DNA of 64,000 nt from Desulfofundulus salinus (GCF_003627965.1 NZ_RBWE01000001.1:1040588-1104587), one strand, 5' to 3'; positions 7,672 through 17,301 are shown, counted from the first letter of the stretch. Program-made: numbers and translations. Notes: generated by a model from the sequence alone, not told the origin.

Positions 7672-9829
7672 GGCAGCCTTGCGGCAGGCGACCCGGGAGG
7701 CCCTGGCCAATACAAATGTTTGTTCCGCCCTGGGAAAGTTTGCCGATAACTATGTCATTGCCCGGGAACAGGCTTACCGGCATAAGGATTTTGAGGGACT
7801 GCGCCGGGAAGTAGCCCGGATTAAACGGGAAGCGGCGGAACGCATGGAAGAGCTGGCCGCACAATTTACCCGGGAGGCTACCCGTCGTGGCGCCACTGTT
7901 TTCCGGGCGGCTACCGCCCAGGATGCCCGGGAGTACATTGCCCGGCTGGCCAGGTCCAGGGGCATCAAGACCATCGTCAAGTCCAAGTCCATGGCCAGCG
8001 AGGAGATCCATTTAAACAAATATTTAAAGGAACAGGGTTTGGATGCCGTGGAAACGGATCTGGGTGAGTGGATCATCCAGCTTGCCTGTCAACGGCCTTC
8101 CCACATGGTCATGCCGGCCATTCACATGAGCCGGAACGAAGTGGCTGAAATTTTCAGCCGGGAAATTAAAAAGCCGGTAGAACCGGAGATTTCCTCCATG
8201 GTCCAGCTGGCCCGCAGGGAGCTGCGCAGGAAATTCCTTTCCTCCTGGATGGGCATTTCCGGTGCCAACATTGCCGTGGCCGAAACGGGTACCATCGTCA
8301 TGGTCACCAATGAAGGCAACGGGCGGTTGACCACTACCCTGCCCCCGGTGCACGTAATCATCGTCGGCCTGGAAAAACTGGTGCCCTGCTTTACGGACAT
8401 AGCACCCATACTGGAAGTGCTGCCGCGCAGTGCCACGGCCCAGCACATTACCACCTACGTGACCATGATTACCGGTACTGTGCCCGCGGTGGACCCCGAT
8501 GGTAATTACCACGAGAAAAAGGAACTGCATATCATTCTTCTGGATAACGGCCGCACCCGGATGGCCGCCGATCCCGTTTTTAAAGAAGCCCTGCAGTGCG
8601 TGCGCTGTGCCGCCTGTTTAAACGTCTGTCCCATTTACCAGCTGGTCGGGGGGGTGTTTGGGGATGTTTATACCGGCGGCATTGGGACCGTGCTCACTGC
8701 CTTCTTCACCGACCCGCAAAAGGCGCAGCAGGTGCAGAACTTGTGTTTGGGTTGCGGGCGCTGCCGGGATTACTGTTCGGGCAACATTGACCTGCCTGCC
8801 CTGATTAGCGAGCTCAGGCGGCGAACGGTTGAAAGGGAAGGCCTGGGCTATGTTGAGAAAGTAATTTTTGAAAGGGTGCTGGTCAATCGAAGGCTATTCC
8901 ACAGGCTTCTTAAAACGGCTTCCCGGTTGCAGAAACCCTTTGCCAGGGGAGGGAAAATACGTCACTTACCCCTCTTCCTTTCCGGTTTAACCGAAGGACG
9001 CACTTTGCCCGCCATTGCCGACATTCCCTTCCGGGATCGGGTTGGTACCCTGCCCCGCCCGGACAGGGCAACCGGCCGCGTAGCTATATTTTCGGGATGC
9101 CTGATTGATTTTGTCTACCCCGGTATTGGTGAGTCGGTAGCTAAAGTCCTGGCGGCCCTGGGATTTGAAATCGTTCACCCGGAACAACAAACCTGCTGCG
9201 GGTACCCGGCCAAACAGGCCGGTTTGACGAACATTTTTGCCGAGCTGGCACGGCAAAATATTGCAGCTTTTGCGGGTATAGATGCCGGGCATATCCTTAC
9301 CGCCTGTCCCACCTGTGCCGAAGCCCTGAAGTTCTTGTATCCGGAACTTCTGGCCGGTGATCCGGTTTGGAGCAAACGGGCCAGGGCGCTGGCGGAAAAA
9401 GTAACGGATTTTTCCTCTTTTGTTTTTGCTCACAGGGAAAAGCTGGTTACGTTCATGATACCCCTGAAGAAAAAGGTTACTTACCACGATTCCTGCCACT
9501 TGAAGCGCCGCCTGCGGGTAACCGGTGAACCGCGCCAGTTGCTGATTGACGCCGGGGCGGAACTGGTGGAAATGACTCCCGCTGATCTCTGTTGTGGTTT
9601 TGGGGGGTCCTATTCCATTAAGTTTCCGGAGCTTTCCAGATCTGTCCTGGACCGCAAGCTGCAGGCCGTACTGGGCAGTGGGGCAGAGGTAGTGGCACTG
9701 GACTGTCCGGGTTGCCAGATGCAGATTGGCGGCGGTATGGACCGCCAAAATCCGCGCGTACAGGTCATGCATACGGCGGAGATACTGGCCCGGTGCCTTG
9801 CCGGTACGGGCCGGGTGCAAAACGGGTAG
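7658..9829 (+). CDS. LutB-LutA fusion, iron-sulfur lactate oxidation protein
   Basis: About 723 residues joining two proteins that are usually separate. Residues 1-300 are a LutB-type LUD domain (AVAETGTIVMVTNEGNGR). Then come two 4Fe-4S motifs, CVRCAACLNVC and CLGCGRCRDYC. The remaining part, from about residue 460, is LutA-like, with two CCG domains (TCCGYPAKQAG and LCCGFGGSYS, plus HDSCH and CPGCQMQ). The complex should oxidise lactate to pyruvate in the cytoplasm and pass electrons onward. ATG 7658 is given; GTG 7664 has the better spacing from GAGGGG and may be the real start. Gene order lctP-lutC-lutBA under one promoter supports the role. Confidence 0.92.
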   Translation: MPVSKAALRQATREALANTNVCSALGKFADNYVIAREQAYRHKDFEGLRREVARIKREAAERMEELAAQFTREATRRGATVFRAATAQDAREYIARLARSRGIKTIVKSKSMASEEIHLNKYLKEQGLDAVETDLGEWIIQLACQRPSHMVMPAIHMSRNEVAEIFSREIKKPVEPEISSMVQLARRELRRKFLSSWMGISGANIAVAETGTIVMVTNEGNGRLTTTLPPVHVIIVGLEKLVPCFTDIAPILEVLPRSATAQHITTYVTMITGTVPAVDPDGNYHEKKELHIILLDNGRTRMAADPVFKEALQCVRCAACLNVCPIYQLVGGVFGDVYTGGIGTVLTAFFTDPQKAQQVQNLCLGCGRCRDYCSGNIDLPALISELRRRTVEREGLGYVEKVIFERVLVNRRLFHRLLKTASRLQKPFARGGKIRHLPLFLSGLTEGRTLPAIADIPFRDRVGTLPRPDRATGRVAIFSGCLIDFVYPGIGESVAKVLAALGFEIVHPEQQTCCGYPAKQAGLTNIFAELARQNIAAFAGIDAGHILTACPTCAEALKFLYPELLAGDPVWSKRARALAEKVTDFSSFVFAHREKLVTFMIPLKKKVTYHDSCHLKRRLRVTGEPRQLLIDAGAELVEMTPADLCCGFGGSYSIKFPELSRSVLDRKLQAVLGSGAEVVALDCPGCQMQIGGGMDRQNPRVQVMHTAEILARCLAGTGRVQNG

Positions 9830-9839
9830 AGTAAATGTT

Positions 9840-9994
9840 CAAGTCAACCTGCTTTAGGCACGGCGTTGTCCAGAGCGAACGATTTTGTGGAGCGCCGGTA
9901 ACAGCACCCCTTGAGCTGAGGTTGCCGGCTCGGCTCTCGAGGACGCCAACTTAGGAAGCAAGGCAGTCCCCGGAAAAATCCGGGGGCTTTTTTA
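9840..9994 (+). ncRNA. Structured RNA candidate ending in a terminator
   Basis: Between the lut genes and spoIIIE lies a segment with three nested helices: CCTGCTT with AAGCAAGG (9848-9854/9956-9963), GGCG..GTCC with GGACGCC (9862-9871/9941-9947), and GAG(CG)CCGGTAAC with GTTGCCGGCTC (9890-9902/9921-9931). A rho-independent terminator follows directly. I recognise no Rfam family. It could be an independent small RNA or a 3' untranslated structure of the lut mRNA. I saw no clear promoter before it. Confidence 0.45.
9968..9994 (+). terminator. Terminator of the lut operon / RNA candidate
   Basis: CCCCGG-AAAAAT-CCGGGG followed by GCTTTTTTT is a canonical intrinsic terminator. Confidence 0.9.
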
Positions 9995-10108
9995 TTTGTT
10001 GATTTACCCGGGAGATAACAAGCCCATGTTCTTTTTCGTGGTAAAATATAGATAAAATGCAGCACATTACCATTTAATGTGATATAATTAGGACGGAGGC
10101 TGGTTTGA

Positions 10109-12307
10109 GTGAAAGTAAGACCGGTAAAAGACCTGCAAAAGTACGAACTTGCCGGCATTGGTTTAATTTGTATGGCCCTTTTGGCCTTGATCAGCCTGGC
10201 AAACCCCGACGTAGGACTGGTCAGCTGGGGGGTAGAGCGGATGCTGCGGGGAATAGCCGGAGAGGGAAGATATCTTTTCCCCCTCCTGCTCGCTTTTTGG
10301 GGCTTTAGACTGATCCGGGGAAAGGCCTACGGGAGAGCCGCTGGCCGGCGATTTTACGGGGGTGTCCTGCTCTTTGTGGTGGCCCTCACTCTGTTACACA
10401 TGCTGGTGCCACAGGATTACTCCCTTGAGGCCGGTCTGGCCGGGGAGGGGGGGGGCCTGGTGGGGGCGGTTTGCTTTTTCCTTCTGGAGCGTTCCTTCGG
10501 TTTTACGGGCACCTGCATTGTCCTGGCTACTTTGACTTTGATGGGAGTGCTTTTGAGCAGTAACGTTTCTTTAAGTACATTGTTAGCCAGGCTAATGGGG
10601 GTTCTTAAAAATCTCTACGAGCGCGTTGGGGGTTTGTTATTCACGGAAGCGGAAGAGATAGTGGAAGAGCCCGACCCCAGGCCGGTGATCATTGATCAAA
10701 GCGGGCCGGGGATATCAACCGGGGAAGCAGCCAGCCCGGAAGTGACCGGTGAAAAGCCCGGTAACAGTAATGCAAGCAATACGGGTATGACCCGGGCTTT
10801 GTGCATTGTTCCTTCTCCCGTTTCCCCATCCGGCGGAACCGCCGGGGAAAAGGAGGTTTCATCCGGCTCTTTCCCTTACCAGTTTCCTCCCTTGAGCCTG
10901 CTTTCCAAACCGGTACGGCCCAAAAGCATCAAGAATAGCAGGGATATTACCGAAAATATTCGTATACTGGAAGAAACTCTAAGCAGCTTTGGGGTAAAAG
11001 CCAGGGTGGTGCAGGTTTCCCGGGGACCGGCCATTACCCGATATGAGATTCAGCCTCCGGCGGGTATCAAAGTCAGCCGTATTGTCGGCCTGGCCGATGA
11101 TATTGCCCTGTCCATGGCAGCGCCGGACGTGCGGATTGAGGCACCCATTCCGGGCAAAGCGGCCGTAGGTATTGAAGTGCCCAACCGGGAGGTTTCCATG
11201 GTCTATTTAAGGGAACTGCTGGAAACGCCCGATTTCCAGCAGGCGCCTTCCCGGCTCACCGTGGCCCTGGGCAAAGATATTGCTGGCAACCCGGTAGTGG
11301 CCGACCTGGCCCGCATGCCCCACCTGCTTATCGCCGGCGCAACAGGTTCCGGAAAAAGTGTCTGCCTGAATACCATCATTGCCAGCATTCTTTTTAAGGC
11401 CACGCCCGGCGAAGTAAAGTTTTTAATTATCGACCCCAAGATGGTGGAACTGGCCACCTACAACGGGATTCCCCACCTGGTATCGCCTGTGGTTACGGAC
11501 CCCAAAAAGGCGGCCACCTCCCTGCGCTGGGCCGTTAAGGAAATGGAACACCGCTATGAACTCTTTGCCGCGGCCGGGGTAAGGGATATTACCCGTTACA
11601 ATGATCTCTGCCGCAGCCAGGAGACGGGTACGGGGACACGGGGACCACTCCCGTTGATTATAATCATCATCGATGAACTGGCTGATTTAATGATGGTAGC
11701 GCCGGCCGATGTGGAGGACGCGGTTTGCCGCCTGGCCCAGATGGCCCGGGCCGCAGGCATCCACCTGGTAGTGGCCACCCAGCGCCCTTCAGTGGATGTC
11801 ATAACCGGCCTGATCAAAGCCAATATTCCATCCCGGATTTCTTTTGCCGTGTCTTCCCAGATTGATTCCCGCACCATCCTGGACATGGCCGGGGCGGAAA
11901 AGCTTTTGGGAAAGGGGGACATGCTCTTTTTCCCGGTGGGGGCGCCGAAACCCATCCGGGTCCAGGGAGCCTATCTCTCCGATCAGGAAGTGGAAGCGCT
12001 TGTTTCTTTCCTGAAGAAACAGGCCGCCCCTCACTTTGAAGCACAGGTCGTTCATGAGGAAGGCCATGGAGAACAGGAAGAGGAACTGGAAGATGAGTTG
12101 TTGCCCCGGGCCGTAGAAATTTTTATTGAAACGGGCCACGCATCCATTTCCCTGTTGCAAAGACGCCTCCGGGTGGGGTACGCCCGGGCGGCCCGGTTAA
12201 TGGACATTATGGAAAGGAAGGGTATCGTGGGAGGGTACGAGGGCAGTAAGCCCCGGTCCGTGCTCATTACCCTGGAGCAGTTCAAGCAGACTTTCAAAAA
12301 AAGGTAG
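10109..12307 (+). CDS. spoIIIE: DNA translocase SpoIIIE/FtsK
   Basis: A 732-residue DNA pump. Residues 10-165 hold about four membrane segments, 170-260 a low-complexity linker, then the motor with Walker A GATGSGKS and Walker [14 protein letters not shown]. The C-terminal 65 residues form a gamma winged helix that reads polar DNA sequences ([31 protein letters not shown]). It moves chromosomal DNA through the division or sporulation septum. The tepA-ylzJ-spoIIIE order known in Bacillus points to SpoIIIE rather than the second copy at 43972-46242. It starts at GTG with GGAGG 9 bases upstream; TATAAT at 10083-10088 may be its -10 element. Confidence 0.92.
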   Translation: MKVRPVKDLQKYELAGIGLICMALLALISLANPDVGLVSWGVERMLRGIAGEGRYLFPLLLAFWGFRLIRGKAYGRAAGRRFYGGVLLFVVALTLLHMLVPQDYSLEAGLAGEGGGLVGAVCFFLLERSFGFTGTCIVLATLTLMGVLLSSNVSLSTLLARLMGVLKNLYERVGGLLFTEAEEIVEEPDPRPVIIDQSGPGISTGEAASPEVTGEKPGNSNASNTGMTRALCIVPSPVSPSGGTAGEKEVSSGSFPYQFPPLSLLSKPVRPKSIKNSRDITENIRILEETLSSFGVKARVVQVSRGPAITRYEIQPPAGIKVSRIVGLADDIALSMAAPDVRIEAPIPGKAAVGIEVPNREVSMVYLRELLETPDFQQAPSRLTVALGKDIAGNPVVADLARMPHLLIAGATGSGKSVCLNTIIASILFKATPGEVKFLIIDPKMVELATYNGIPHLVSPVVTDPKKAATSLRWAVKEMEHRYELFAAAGVRDITRYNDLCRSQETGTGTRGPLPLIIIIIDELADLMMVAPADVEDAVCRLAQMARAAGIHLVVATQRPSVDVITGLIKANIPSRISFAVSSQIDSRTILDMAGAEKLLGKGDMLFFPVGAPKPIRVQGAYLSDQEVEALVSFLKKQAAPHFEAQVVHEEGHGEQEEELEDELLPRAVEIFIETGHASISLLQRRLRVGYARAARLMDIMERKGIVGGYEGSKPRSVLITLEQFKQTFKKR

Positions 12308-12460
12308 GTTAAAAATTCGTGGTTCGAAAGGAAACCGGCGTTAAGTGTAGAAAAACACTTTGTGGATTACGCCAAAGACACGCCCGGAATAGCATAATGC
12401 GAAAGGAAAGTATACTAGGGAAAAGTAATAATTGTGGCCAGTACGACGTAAGGTGACATT

Positions 12461-13591
12461 ATGGTTAAAGATATCAACGTTGCCGAAGCCCTGTCTTTGT
12501 CGGATGTTCTGGTAGTAGATGTGCGTTCGGAAGGTGAGTACAGCGAGGCAACCATCCCGGGGGCAGTAAATGTTCCTCTGCTGGATAATGTGGAGCGGGC
12601 GCTGGTCGGAACTGTCTATAAGGAAAAAGGGCCAGCAGAGGCCCGTAAATTGGGTTTGGAACTGGTTTCTCCCCGCCTTCCCCGTTGGGTCGAGACTGTA
12701 GAACGTCTGGCCCGCGGCAGACGGCTGGTCCTCTTTTGCTGGCGGGGAGGGTTGCGCAGTCAATTTGCCGCGGCCATCCTTGATGTCATGGGCTTTGCCG
12801 TCTACCGCATCCTGGGTGGTTATAAGGCCTACCGCCGCTTTGTCAACTCTTACCTGGGGGTAGAAGAACTGCCTGTAAAGGCAGTGGTAATCCACGGGTT
12901 GACGGGGGTGGGCAAAACCACTTTGCTTCGCCGCCTGGCGGAACAGGGTCTGCCCGTGTTAGACCTGGAGGGCCTGGCCCGGCACCGGGGTTCGGTTTAC
13001 GGCAAGATCGGCTTGCCCCCTTCCCCCAGCCAGAAAATGTTCGAGGGTCTTATTGTCCGGGCCTTGATGGCGGCAGAGGAAAAAGGGGTATTCGTTGTCG
13101 AATGTGAAAGCCGCCGCCTGGGCAATCTGCTGGTCCCGGCGGTGGTGTTAAGGGCGATGGAAAAAGGGTACAGGGTACTGCTCTATGATTCCCTGGAAAA
13201 CCGTGTAAGGCGTATCCGCCAGGAGTATACCAGTGGTCCCCAGCAAAACATTCCCGCTTTGCAGGAGGCCACCTCTGCCCTGGCAAAGTATCTGGGAGCA
13301 CGTCGCGTGGCGGAGCTGAACCAGTTGCTGGCCGGGGGGGAATTTGACCAGGTTTTTTCCTATCTTTTGACCAAATATTATGATCCTCTCTACGGGTATC
13401 CAGGTGAGCCCAGCCCGGATTATGACCTTTGTGTGAACACGGCTGATATGGACGAGGCAGTTAACCGGGTGAGGGAGTGGATTACAGGCCTGCCCGAATA
13501 TGGTCGGGTAGAGGGAGGTGAACCCGATGGATATAGGAAACATACTACGGGAAGCCCGCCAGGCCCGGGGGTTGTCCCTGGAGCAGGCTGA
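12461..13591 (+). CDS. mnmH: tRNA 2-selenouridine synthase
   Basis: MnmH/SelU/YbbB replaces the sulfur of 2-thiouridine at the wobble position of certain tRNAs with selenium, using selenophosphate. Residues 1-130 form a rhodanese domain with the catalytic Cys near residue 93 (FCWRGGLRS). A P-loop follows near residue 146 (GLTGVGKT). At 376 residues it is slightly longer than the E. coli enzyme. The last 21 codons overlap the next gene and read as a glycine/proline-rich tail that is unlikely to be conserved. Presence of the gene implies that the organism makes selenophosphate. AAGGTGAC precedes the ATG. Confidence 0.93.
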   Translation: MVKDINVAEALSLSDVLVVDVRSEGEYSEATIPGAVNVPLLDNVERALVGTVYKEKGPAEARKLGLELVSPRLPRWVETVERLARGRRLVLFCWRGGLRSQFAAAILDVMGFAVYRILGGYKAYRRFVNSYLGVEELPVKAVVIHGLTGVGKTTLLRRLAEQGLPVLDLEGLARHRGSVYGKIGLPPSPSQKMFEGLIVRALMAAEEKGVFVVECESRRLGNLLVPAVVLRAMEKGYRVLLYDSLENRVRRIRQEYTSGPQQNIPALQEATSALAKYLGARRVAELNQLLAGGEFDQVFSYLLTKYYDPLYGYPGEPSPDYDLCVNTADMDEAVNRVREWITGLPEYGRVEGGEPDGYRKHTTGSPPGPGVVPGAG

Positions 13592-14303
13592 GGAACAAAC
13601 GAAAATCCGCCGCAAATACCTGGAGGCGCTGGAGGAGGAAGCCTTTGATGTGCTGCCCGGACGGGTTTATGTACGGGGTTTTCTCCGGAATTACGCCAGG
13701 TTTTTGGGGCTGGATGCCGAGGCCCTGGTGGCCCGGTTTGAGGAAATGTTCCCTCTGGAGGAGACACAGCCTGTCACGCAGCCGCTTGCCGGAGTCGAGA
13801 AAAAACTGCGGCTGAGCTGGCCCTCTGGCCGCCTCGCTTACGTGGCAACGGGACTGCTCCTGGCCGTCCTGCTCTTATGGGGTGCCGGGTGGCTCGTTGG
13901 TCTCACCCGGGATACGGCTTATGATGTCGTGTCCCAGGATAAACCCGCCGGTACACCCGGTAGGTCGTCCCCAGGGAACACCGGTCATACGCAAAACCAG
14001 GACGCTCCTTTCCCCGCACCAACTTCAACCGGAACCGATAACCGCACGCCGGAAGGGGTTCACCTGGTGCTCAACGTTACCGACGAAACCTGCTGGATGC
14101 GGGTGGTGGTTGATGGTAAAACCATGTTTACCGGTGAGGTGGCGGCCAACCAATCCAAGTCCTTCCAGGCCAGGGAGCACATCTGGGTTAAGCTGGGCAA
14201 TGCCGGTGTGGTAAATGTACAGGTAAATGGCCGGGATCTGGGTGTGCTGGGCGATCGGGGACAGGTGGTGAGCCGGGAGTTTTCTGCCTCTACCCAGGGA
14301 TAG
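13527..14303 (+). CDS. rodZ: RodZ-like helix-turn-helix membrane protein
   Basis: 258 residues: an N-terminal cytoplasmic HTH_25 domain (ILREARQARGLSLEQAEEQT, then LEALEEEAFDVLPGRVYVRGFLRNYARFL), one membrane segment around residues 110-130, a Ser/Pro/Thr-rich linker, and an extracellular beta domain of DUF4115 type (residues 170-258). RodZ links MreB filaments to the cell wall machinery and maintains rod shape. ATG 13527 is chosen because GGAGGTG lies 7 bases upstream; it overlaps mnmH by 65 bases. In Bacillus ymfM/rodZ also lies just before pgsA, so synteny supports the call. Confidence 0.88.
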   Translation: MDIGNILREARQARGLSLEQAEEQTKIRRKYLEALEEEAFDVLPGRVYVRGFLRNYARFLGLDAEALVARFEEMFPLEETQPVTQPLAGVEKKLRLSWPSGRLAYVATGLLLAVLLLWGAGWLVGLTRDTAYDVVSQDKPAGTPGRSSPGNTGHTQNQDAPFPAPTSTGTDNRTPEGVHLVLNVTDETCWMRVVVDGKTMFTGEVAANQSKSFQAREHIWVKLGNAGVVNVQVNGRDLGVLGDRGQVVSREFSASTQG

Positions 14304-14314
14304 GAGGGCTTGTG

Positions 14315-14638
14315 ATGGGTTCCTTTATCTGTGACTCCTGCGGTCAAGAGGTCGGCCTGTATGATGGCGTTCTTTCCTGGTACCGGGAAGGGCGGGAACT
14401 GGGCAACTTCGCCATTACCCACCGTCCCGGCCAGCACTGTTTGGGGCAGCTAAACAACAACGTGTACCGTGATCTTTTCCGGGTGGCTTCGGTGAAAGGC
14501 TATCTTGCCTTTGTACAGTACCTGATCACCCGGTGGAGTGAGGGTTACATTCTTAAGGATTTCCCTTCCTTACAAAAAACTATTGCTCAGATCAACTCCC
14601 ATATCCATGAAGGAATGGCAAACTTGCTGGGCGAATAA
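14315..14638 (+). CDS. Conserved small protein with N-terminal CxxC
   Basis: A 107-residue soluble protein starting MGSFICDSCGQEVGLYDG. The single CxxC pair near residue 6, and another Cys near residue 42 (HRPGQHCLG), suggest metal binding, but too few ligands are visible for a full zinc ribbon. I do not recognise a family. It starts 12 bases after rodZ with AGGAGGG before the ATG, so it is in the same operon, and a strong terminator follows. Function unknown. Confidence 0.75.
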   Translation: MGSFICDSCGQEVGLYDGVLSWYREGRELGNFAITHRPGQHCLGQLNNNVYRDLFRVASVKGYLAFVQYLITRWSEGYILKDFPSLQKTIAQINSHIHEGMANLLGE

Positions 14639-14655
14639 ACCCGGTTTTTGCCCGG

Positions 14656-14683
14656 GCGGCCCTCGCGGGCCGCGCCTTTTTTT
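14656..14683 (+). terminator. Terminator after the rodZ unit
   Basis: GCGGCCC-TCGC-GGGCCGC followed by GCC and seven T. The T run merges into the -35 box of the next promoter. Confidence 0.9.
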
Positions 14684-14711
14684 GACAGGGCCGTTTTTTT
14701 TGAGTTATACT
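14682..14711 (+). promoter_or_regulatory. Sigma-A promoter of rimO-pgsA
   Basis: TTGACA (14682-14687), spacer of 18 and TATACT (14706-14711), 27 bases before the rimO ATG. Its -35 box begins inside the T run of the preceding terminator. Confidence 0.8.
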
Positions 14712-14737
14712 GAACCTGGGTTGGTGAGATAGAGAAA

Positions 14738-16063
14738 ATGTCGTACCGCGTTGGTATGGTCAGTCTGGGTTGTGCGAAAAACCTGGTGGATACGGAACTA
14801 ATGTTGGGGCAGCTGAATGCGGCCGGATTTATCATTACGCCCCGTCCCGAAGAGGCGGATGTCCTGATCGTAAATACCTGCGGGTTTATTACCCCCGCCA
14901 AGGAAGAATCCATCGACCAGATCCTGGACCTGGCGCAGTACAAAAAAAGCGGGCGCTGCCGGGTGCTCCTGGTGACCGGCTGCCTGGCCCAGCGTTACCC
15001 CGGGGAATTGCTGGATGAAATGCCCGAAATCGACGGTGTTTTAGGTACTGGAATGGTCAACCGGGTGGTGGACGTGGTCCGGCGGGCTCTGGCCGGCGAG
15101 CGGGTTTTAGCCGTAGGGGAGCCCGGTTTTGATTATAATGCCGACCTGCCCCGGATTAGAACCACGGGGGGGTATACGGCCTATGTAAAAATTGCCGAAG
15201 GCTGCAGCAACTGCTGTACTTACTGTGCCATTCCCTCCATCCGGGGTCCTTATCGCAGCCGCACCATGGAATCCATCCGGCAAGAGGTGGAAGCCCTGGC
15301 CGCTGGGGGGGGTAAAGAGGTTATCCTGGTAGCCCAGGATACTACCCGCTATGGTCTTGATCTTTACGGTGAGCGGAAGCTGGCCCCGCTGTTGCGTTCC
15401 CTGAACGGGATATCCGGCATACGCTGGATCCGCGTGCTTTACGGCCATCCCGACGGGATTACCGATGAGTTGATCGATGTTTTTTCATCTTGCGATAAAG
15501 TCTGCCGCTATATCGATTTGCCCCTGCAGCACGCCAGTCCGGCAGTGCTGGCCCGCATGGGGCGGGGCCGGAGTGCCTCCAGGTTACGAGAGCTTGTCTG
15601 TAAACTGCGCCGGGCTATTCCCGGATTAACCCTGCGCACTACTTTCTTGGTTGGTTTTCCCGGAGAAAGGGAAGAAGACTTTCAACAGTTGCTTGACTTT
15701 ATGCGCGAGATGCATTTTGAAAGGGCGGGAGTATTTAAATTCTGTGCCGAGGAAGGTACACCGGCTGCTGCCATGACCGATCAAGTGCCGGAAGAGGTTA
15801 AAGAAGAGCGCTACCACAGGGCCATGGCTTTGCAACAGCAAATATCCCTGGAATATAACCGTTCTCTTGTGGGTAGCCTCGTGAGCGTTCTGGTGGAAGG
15901 GAAAAAGGGCAGCCGTTATTTTGGCCGTACCGAGGCCGATGCTCCCGAAATAGATGGTCGGGTGTACTTTACCGCCGGTCGTATGACTCTTAGCCCGGGT
16001 GATTTTGTGGTGGTAAAGATTACCCGGGCCAGTGAGTACGACTTGATGGGGGAGCTCGCATGA
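14738..16063 (+). CDS. rimO: Ribosomal protein uS12 methylthiotransferase
   Basis: Radical SAM enzyme of 441 residues that adds a methylthio group to an aspartate of ribosomal protein S12. The order is the family's: N-terminal UPF0004 domain (VSLGCAKNLVDTE with cluster Cys, later VNTCGFI and VTGCLAQRY), the radical SAM core with CX3CX2C (GCSNCCTYC), then a C-terminal TRAM domain. MVSLGCAKN distinguishes RimO from MiaB. It ends with an ATGA-type overlap with pgsA (start 16060), so the two are co-translated. A dedicated promoter lies 27 bases upstream. Confidence 0.96.
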   Translation: MSYRVGMVSLGCAKNLVDTELMLGQLNAAGFIITPRPEEADVLIVNTCGFITPAKEESIDQILDLAQYKKSGRCRVLLVTGCLAQRYPGELLDEMPEIDGVLGTGMVNRVVDVVRRALAGERVLAVGEPGFDYNADLPRIRTTGGYTAYVKIAEGCSNCCTYCAIPSIRGPYRSRTMESIRQEVEALAAGGGKEVILVAQDTTRYGLDLYGERKLAPLLRSLNGISGIRWIRVLYGHPDGITDELIDVFSSCDKVCRYIDLPLQHASPAVLARMGRGRSASRLRELVCKLRRAIPGLTLRTTFLVGFPGEREEDFQQLLDFMREMHFERAGVFKFCAEEGTPAAAMTDQVPEEVKEERYHRAMALQQQISLEYNRSLVGSLVSVLVEGKKGSRYFGRTEADAPEIDGRVYFTAGRMTLSPGDFVVVKITRASEYDLMGELA

Positions 16064-16605
16064 ATTTGCCCAACCGTTTAACCCTGGCCAGGATATTTTT
16101 GGTTCCTATTTTTTTAACGGTGGTATCCCTTCAGGTGCCCTACGGGGATTACGTCGCTGCTGCCGTTTTTATTTTAGCCGCCAGCACCGATGGTTTGGAC
16201 GGCTACCTTGCCAGAAAGCGCCAGCTGGTTACCCGGTTGGGCAAGCTAATGGATCCCCTGGCAGACAAGCTTTTAGTTTCCAGTGCCTTGATTTCCCTGG
16301 TTGAACTGCACCGTTTACCCGGTTGGGTGGCCATGATCATTATTGGGCGGGAATTTGCCGTTACAGGACTGCGCTCTTTAATTGCCGCTGAGGGTACCGT
16401 TTTGGGGGCCAGTATCCTGGGTAAGCTCAAAACCATCACCCAAATTGTAGCTATTGTAGCCCTCCTTTTACAGGACTCTCCCTTTAGCGTTGCCCGTTTA
16501 ACCCCCGGGAATCTGGCCATGTGGATAGCCATTGCTTTTACCATCTGGTCGGGGCTGGACTACCTTAATCGGGGCTGGGCGGTACTGAAAAAGGGCGGTT
16601 TTTAG
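16060..16605 (+). CDS. pgsA: CDP-diacylglycerol-glycerol-3-phosphate 3-phosphatidyltransferase
   Basis: Membrane enzyme of 181 residues committing CDP-diacylglycerol to phosphatidylglycerol synthesis. The CDP-alcohol phosphatidyltransferase motif DGX2ARX8GX3DX3D is complete (DGYLAR, then GKLMDPLADK), following the N-terminal NLPNRLTLARI typical of PgsA. About five hydrophobic segments. It overlaps the rimO stop by 4 bases. In Bacillus pgsA stands between rodZ and cinA, as here apart from the inserted rimO, an unknown gene and an FtsH-like gene. Confidence 0.95.
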   Translation: MNLPNRLTLARIFLVPIFLTVVSLQVPYGDYVAAAVFILAASTDGLDGYLARKRQLVTRLGKLMDPLADKLLVSSALISLVELHRLPGWVAMIIIGREFAVTGLRSLIAAEGTVLGASILGKLKTITQIVAIVALLLQDSPFSVARLTPGNLAMWIAIAFTIWSGLDYLNRGWAVLKKGGF

Positions 16606-16680
16606 CCGGATTTTTCCTGACATACAGGCCTTCTTCTTCGTGTTATATTTAAACTGAAAATCATTGAAGGGATCAGGTAT

Positions 16681-17226
16681 ATGCAGTGGTACGGATGGCG
16701 TATTCCAGTTATATTGGCAGCACTGCTGGTTGGCCTTTCTTTTTTCTTTGCAGTTCAGTGGCTCTATAACCGTTATAACTATCAGGAACCCCTGATCCGG
16801 GTTTTGGAGGCTGATGGGGCGGTTCAAGCTTTTTCCATTGAAAAGCAGGATCGCGTTTTTAAAATTGCCGTGCAGTTAAAGGATACGGTTGATCTGGGGG
16901 AAACCTACCGGAGGTTGAAAAAATCAATTCAGGGGGTTCTTGGTCGCCAACCCTTTGCCCTGGAATTAGAGGATAACCGGGACCAGGAGCTAAAAAAAGC
17001 TTTTTATTACAGCCAGTTTGCCCTTTATGAGGCCCAGATACGGGGCAATTACCGGGAGATGGTGCGTTATATTGAAGACCGGGCAGCGTCAGTAGGGGTT
17101 GAAGCCATTATTTCCCTTGATGAAGAAAATATCTACGTGCACATGAAACACCGGGACCGCCACCTCTATGAAGTGATCCCCCGCAGGGCCGTTTTAAACC
17201 CCGAAACCGCTGGCGTACCCCGGTAG
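16681..17226 (+). CDS. Membrane-anchored protein of unknown function
   Basis: 181 residues with one N-terminal membrane segment (residues 8-28) and an extracytoplasmic or cytoplasmic remainder without cysteines. The middle (residues 40-105) resembles a small alpha/beta domain with LKDTVDLGETYRRL, and the end is charged. I do not recognise the family. The gene starts with ATG 75 bases after pgsA and lies in front of the FtsH-like protease; the shared location may mean a role at the membrane, but this is conjecture. GGATCAGG is a weak ribosome site. Confidence 0.7.
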   Translation: MQWYGWRIPVILAALLVGLSFFFAVQWLYNRYNYQEPLIRVLEADGAVQAFSIEKQDRVFKIAVQLKDTVDLGETYRRLKKSIQGVLGRQPFALELEDNRDQELKKAFYYSQFALYEAQIRGNYREMVRYIEDRAASVGVEAIISLDEENIYVHMKHRDRHLYEVIPRRAVLNPETAGVPR

Positions 17227-17292
17227 GCATGGCGTTATCACGCCCACTCCAATTGTGGCATAGATTACCTGGACCGGTCATCCCCTTTAGTA

Positions 17293-17301
17293 TGATATAA
17301 T
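17293..17301 (+). promoter_or_regulatory. Extended -10 promoter before the FtsH-like gene
   Basis: TGATATAAT is a complete extended -10 element 59 bases before the ATG at 17361. No good -35 hexamer accompanies it. Confidence 0.45.
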
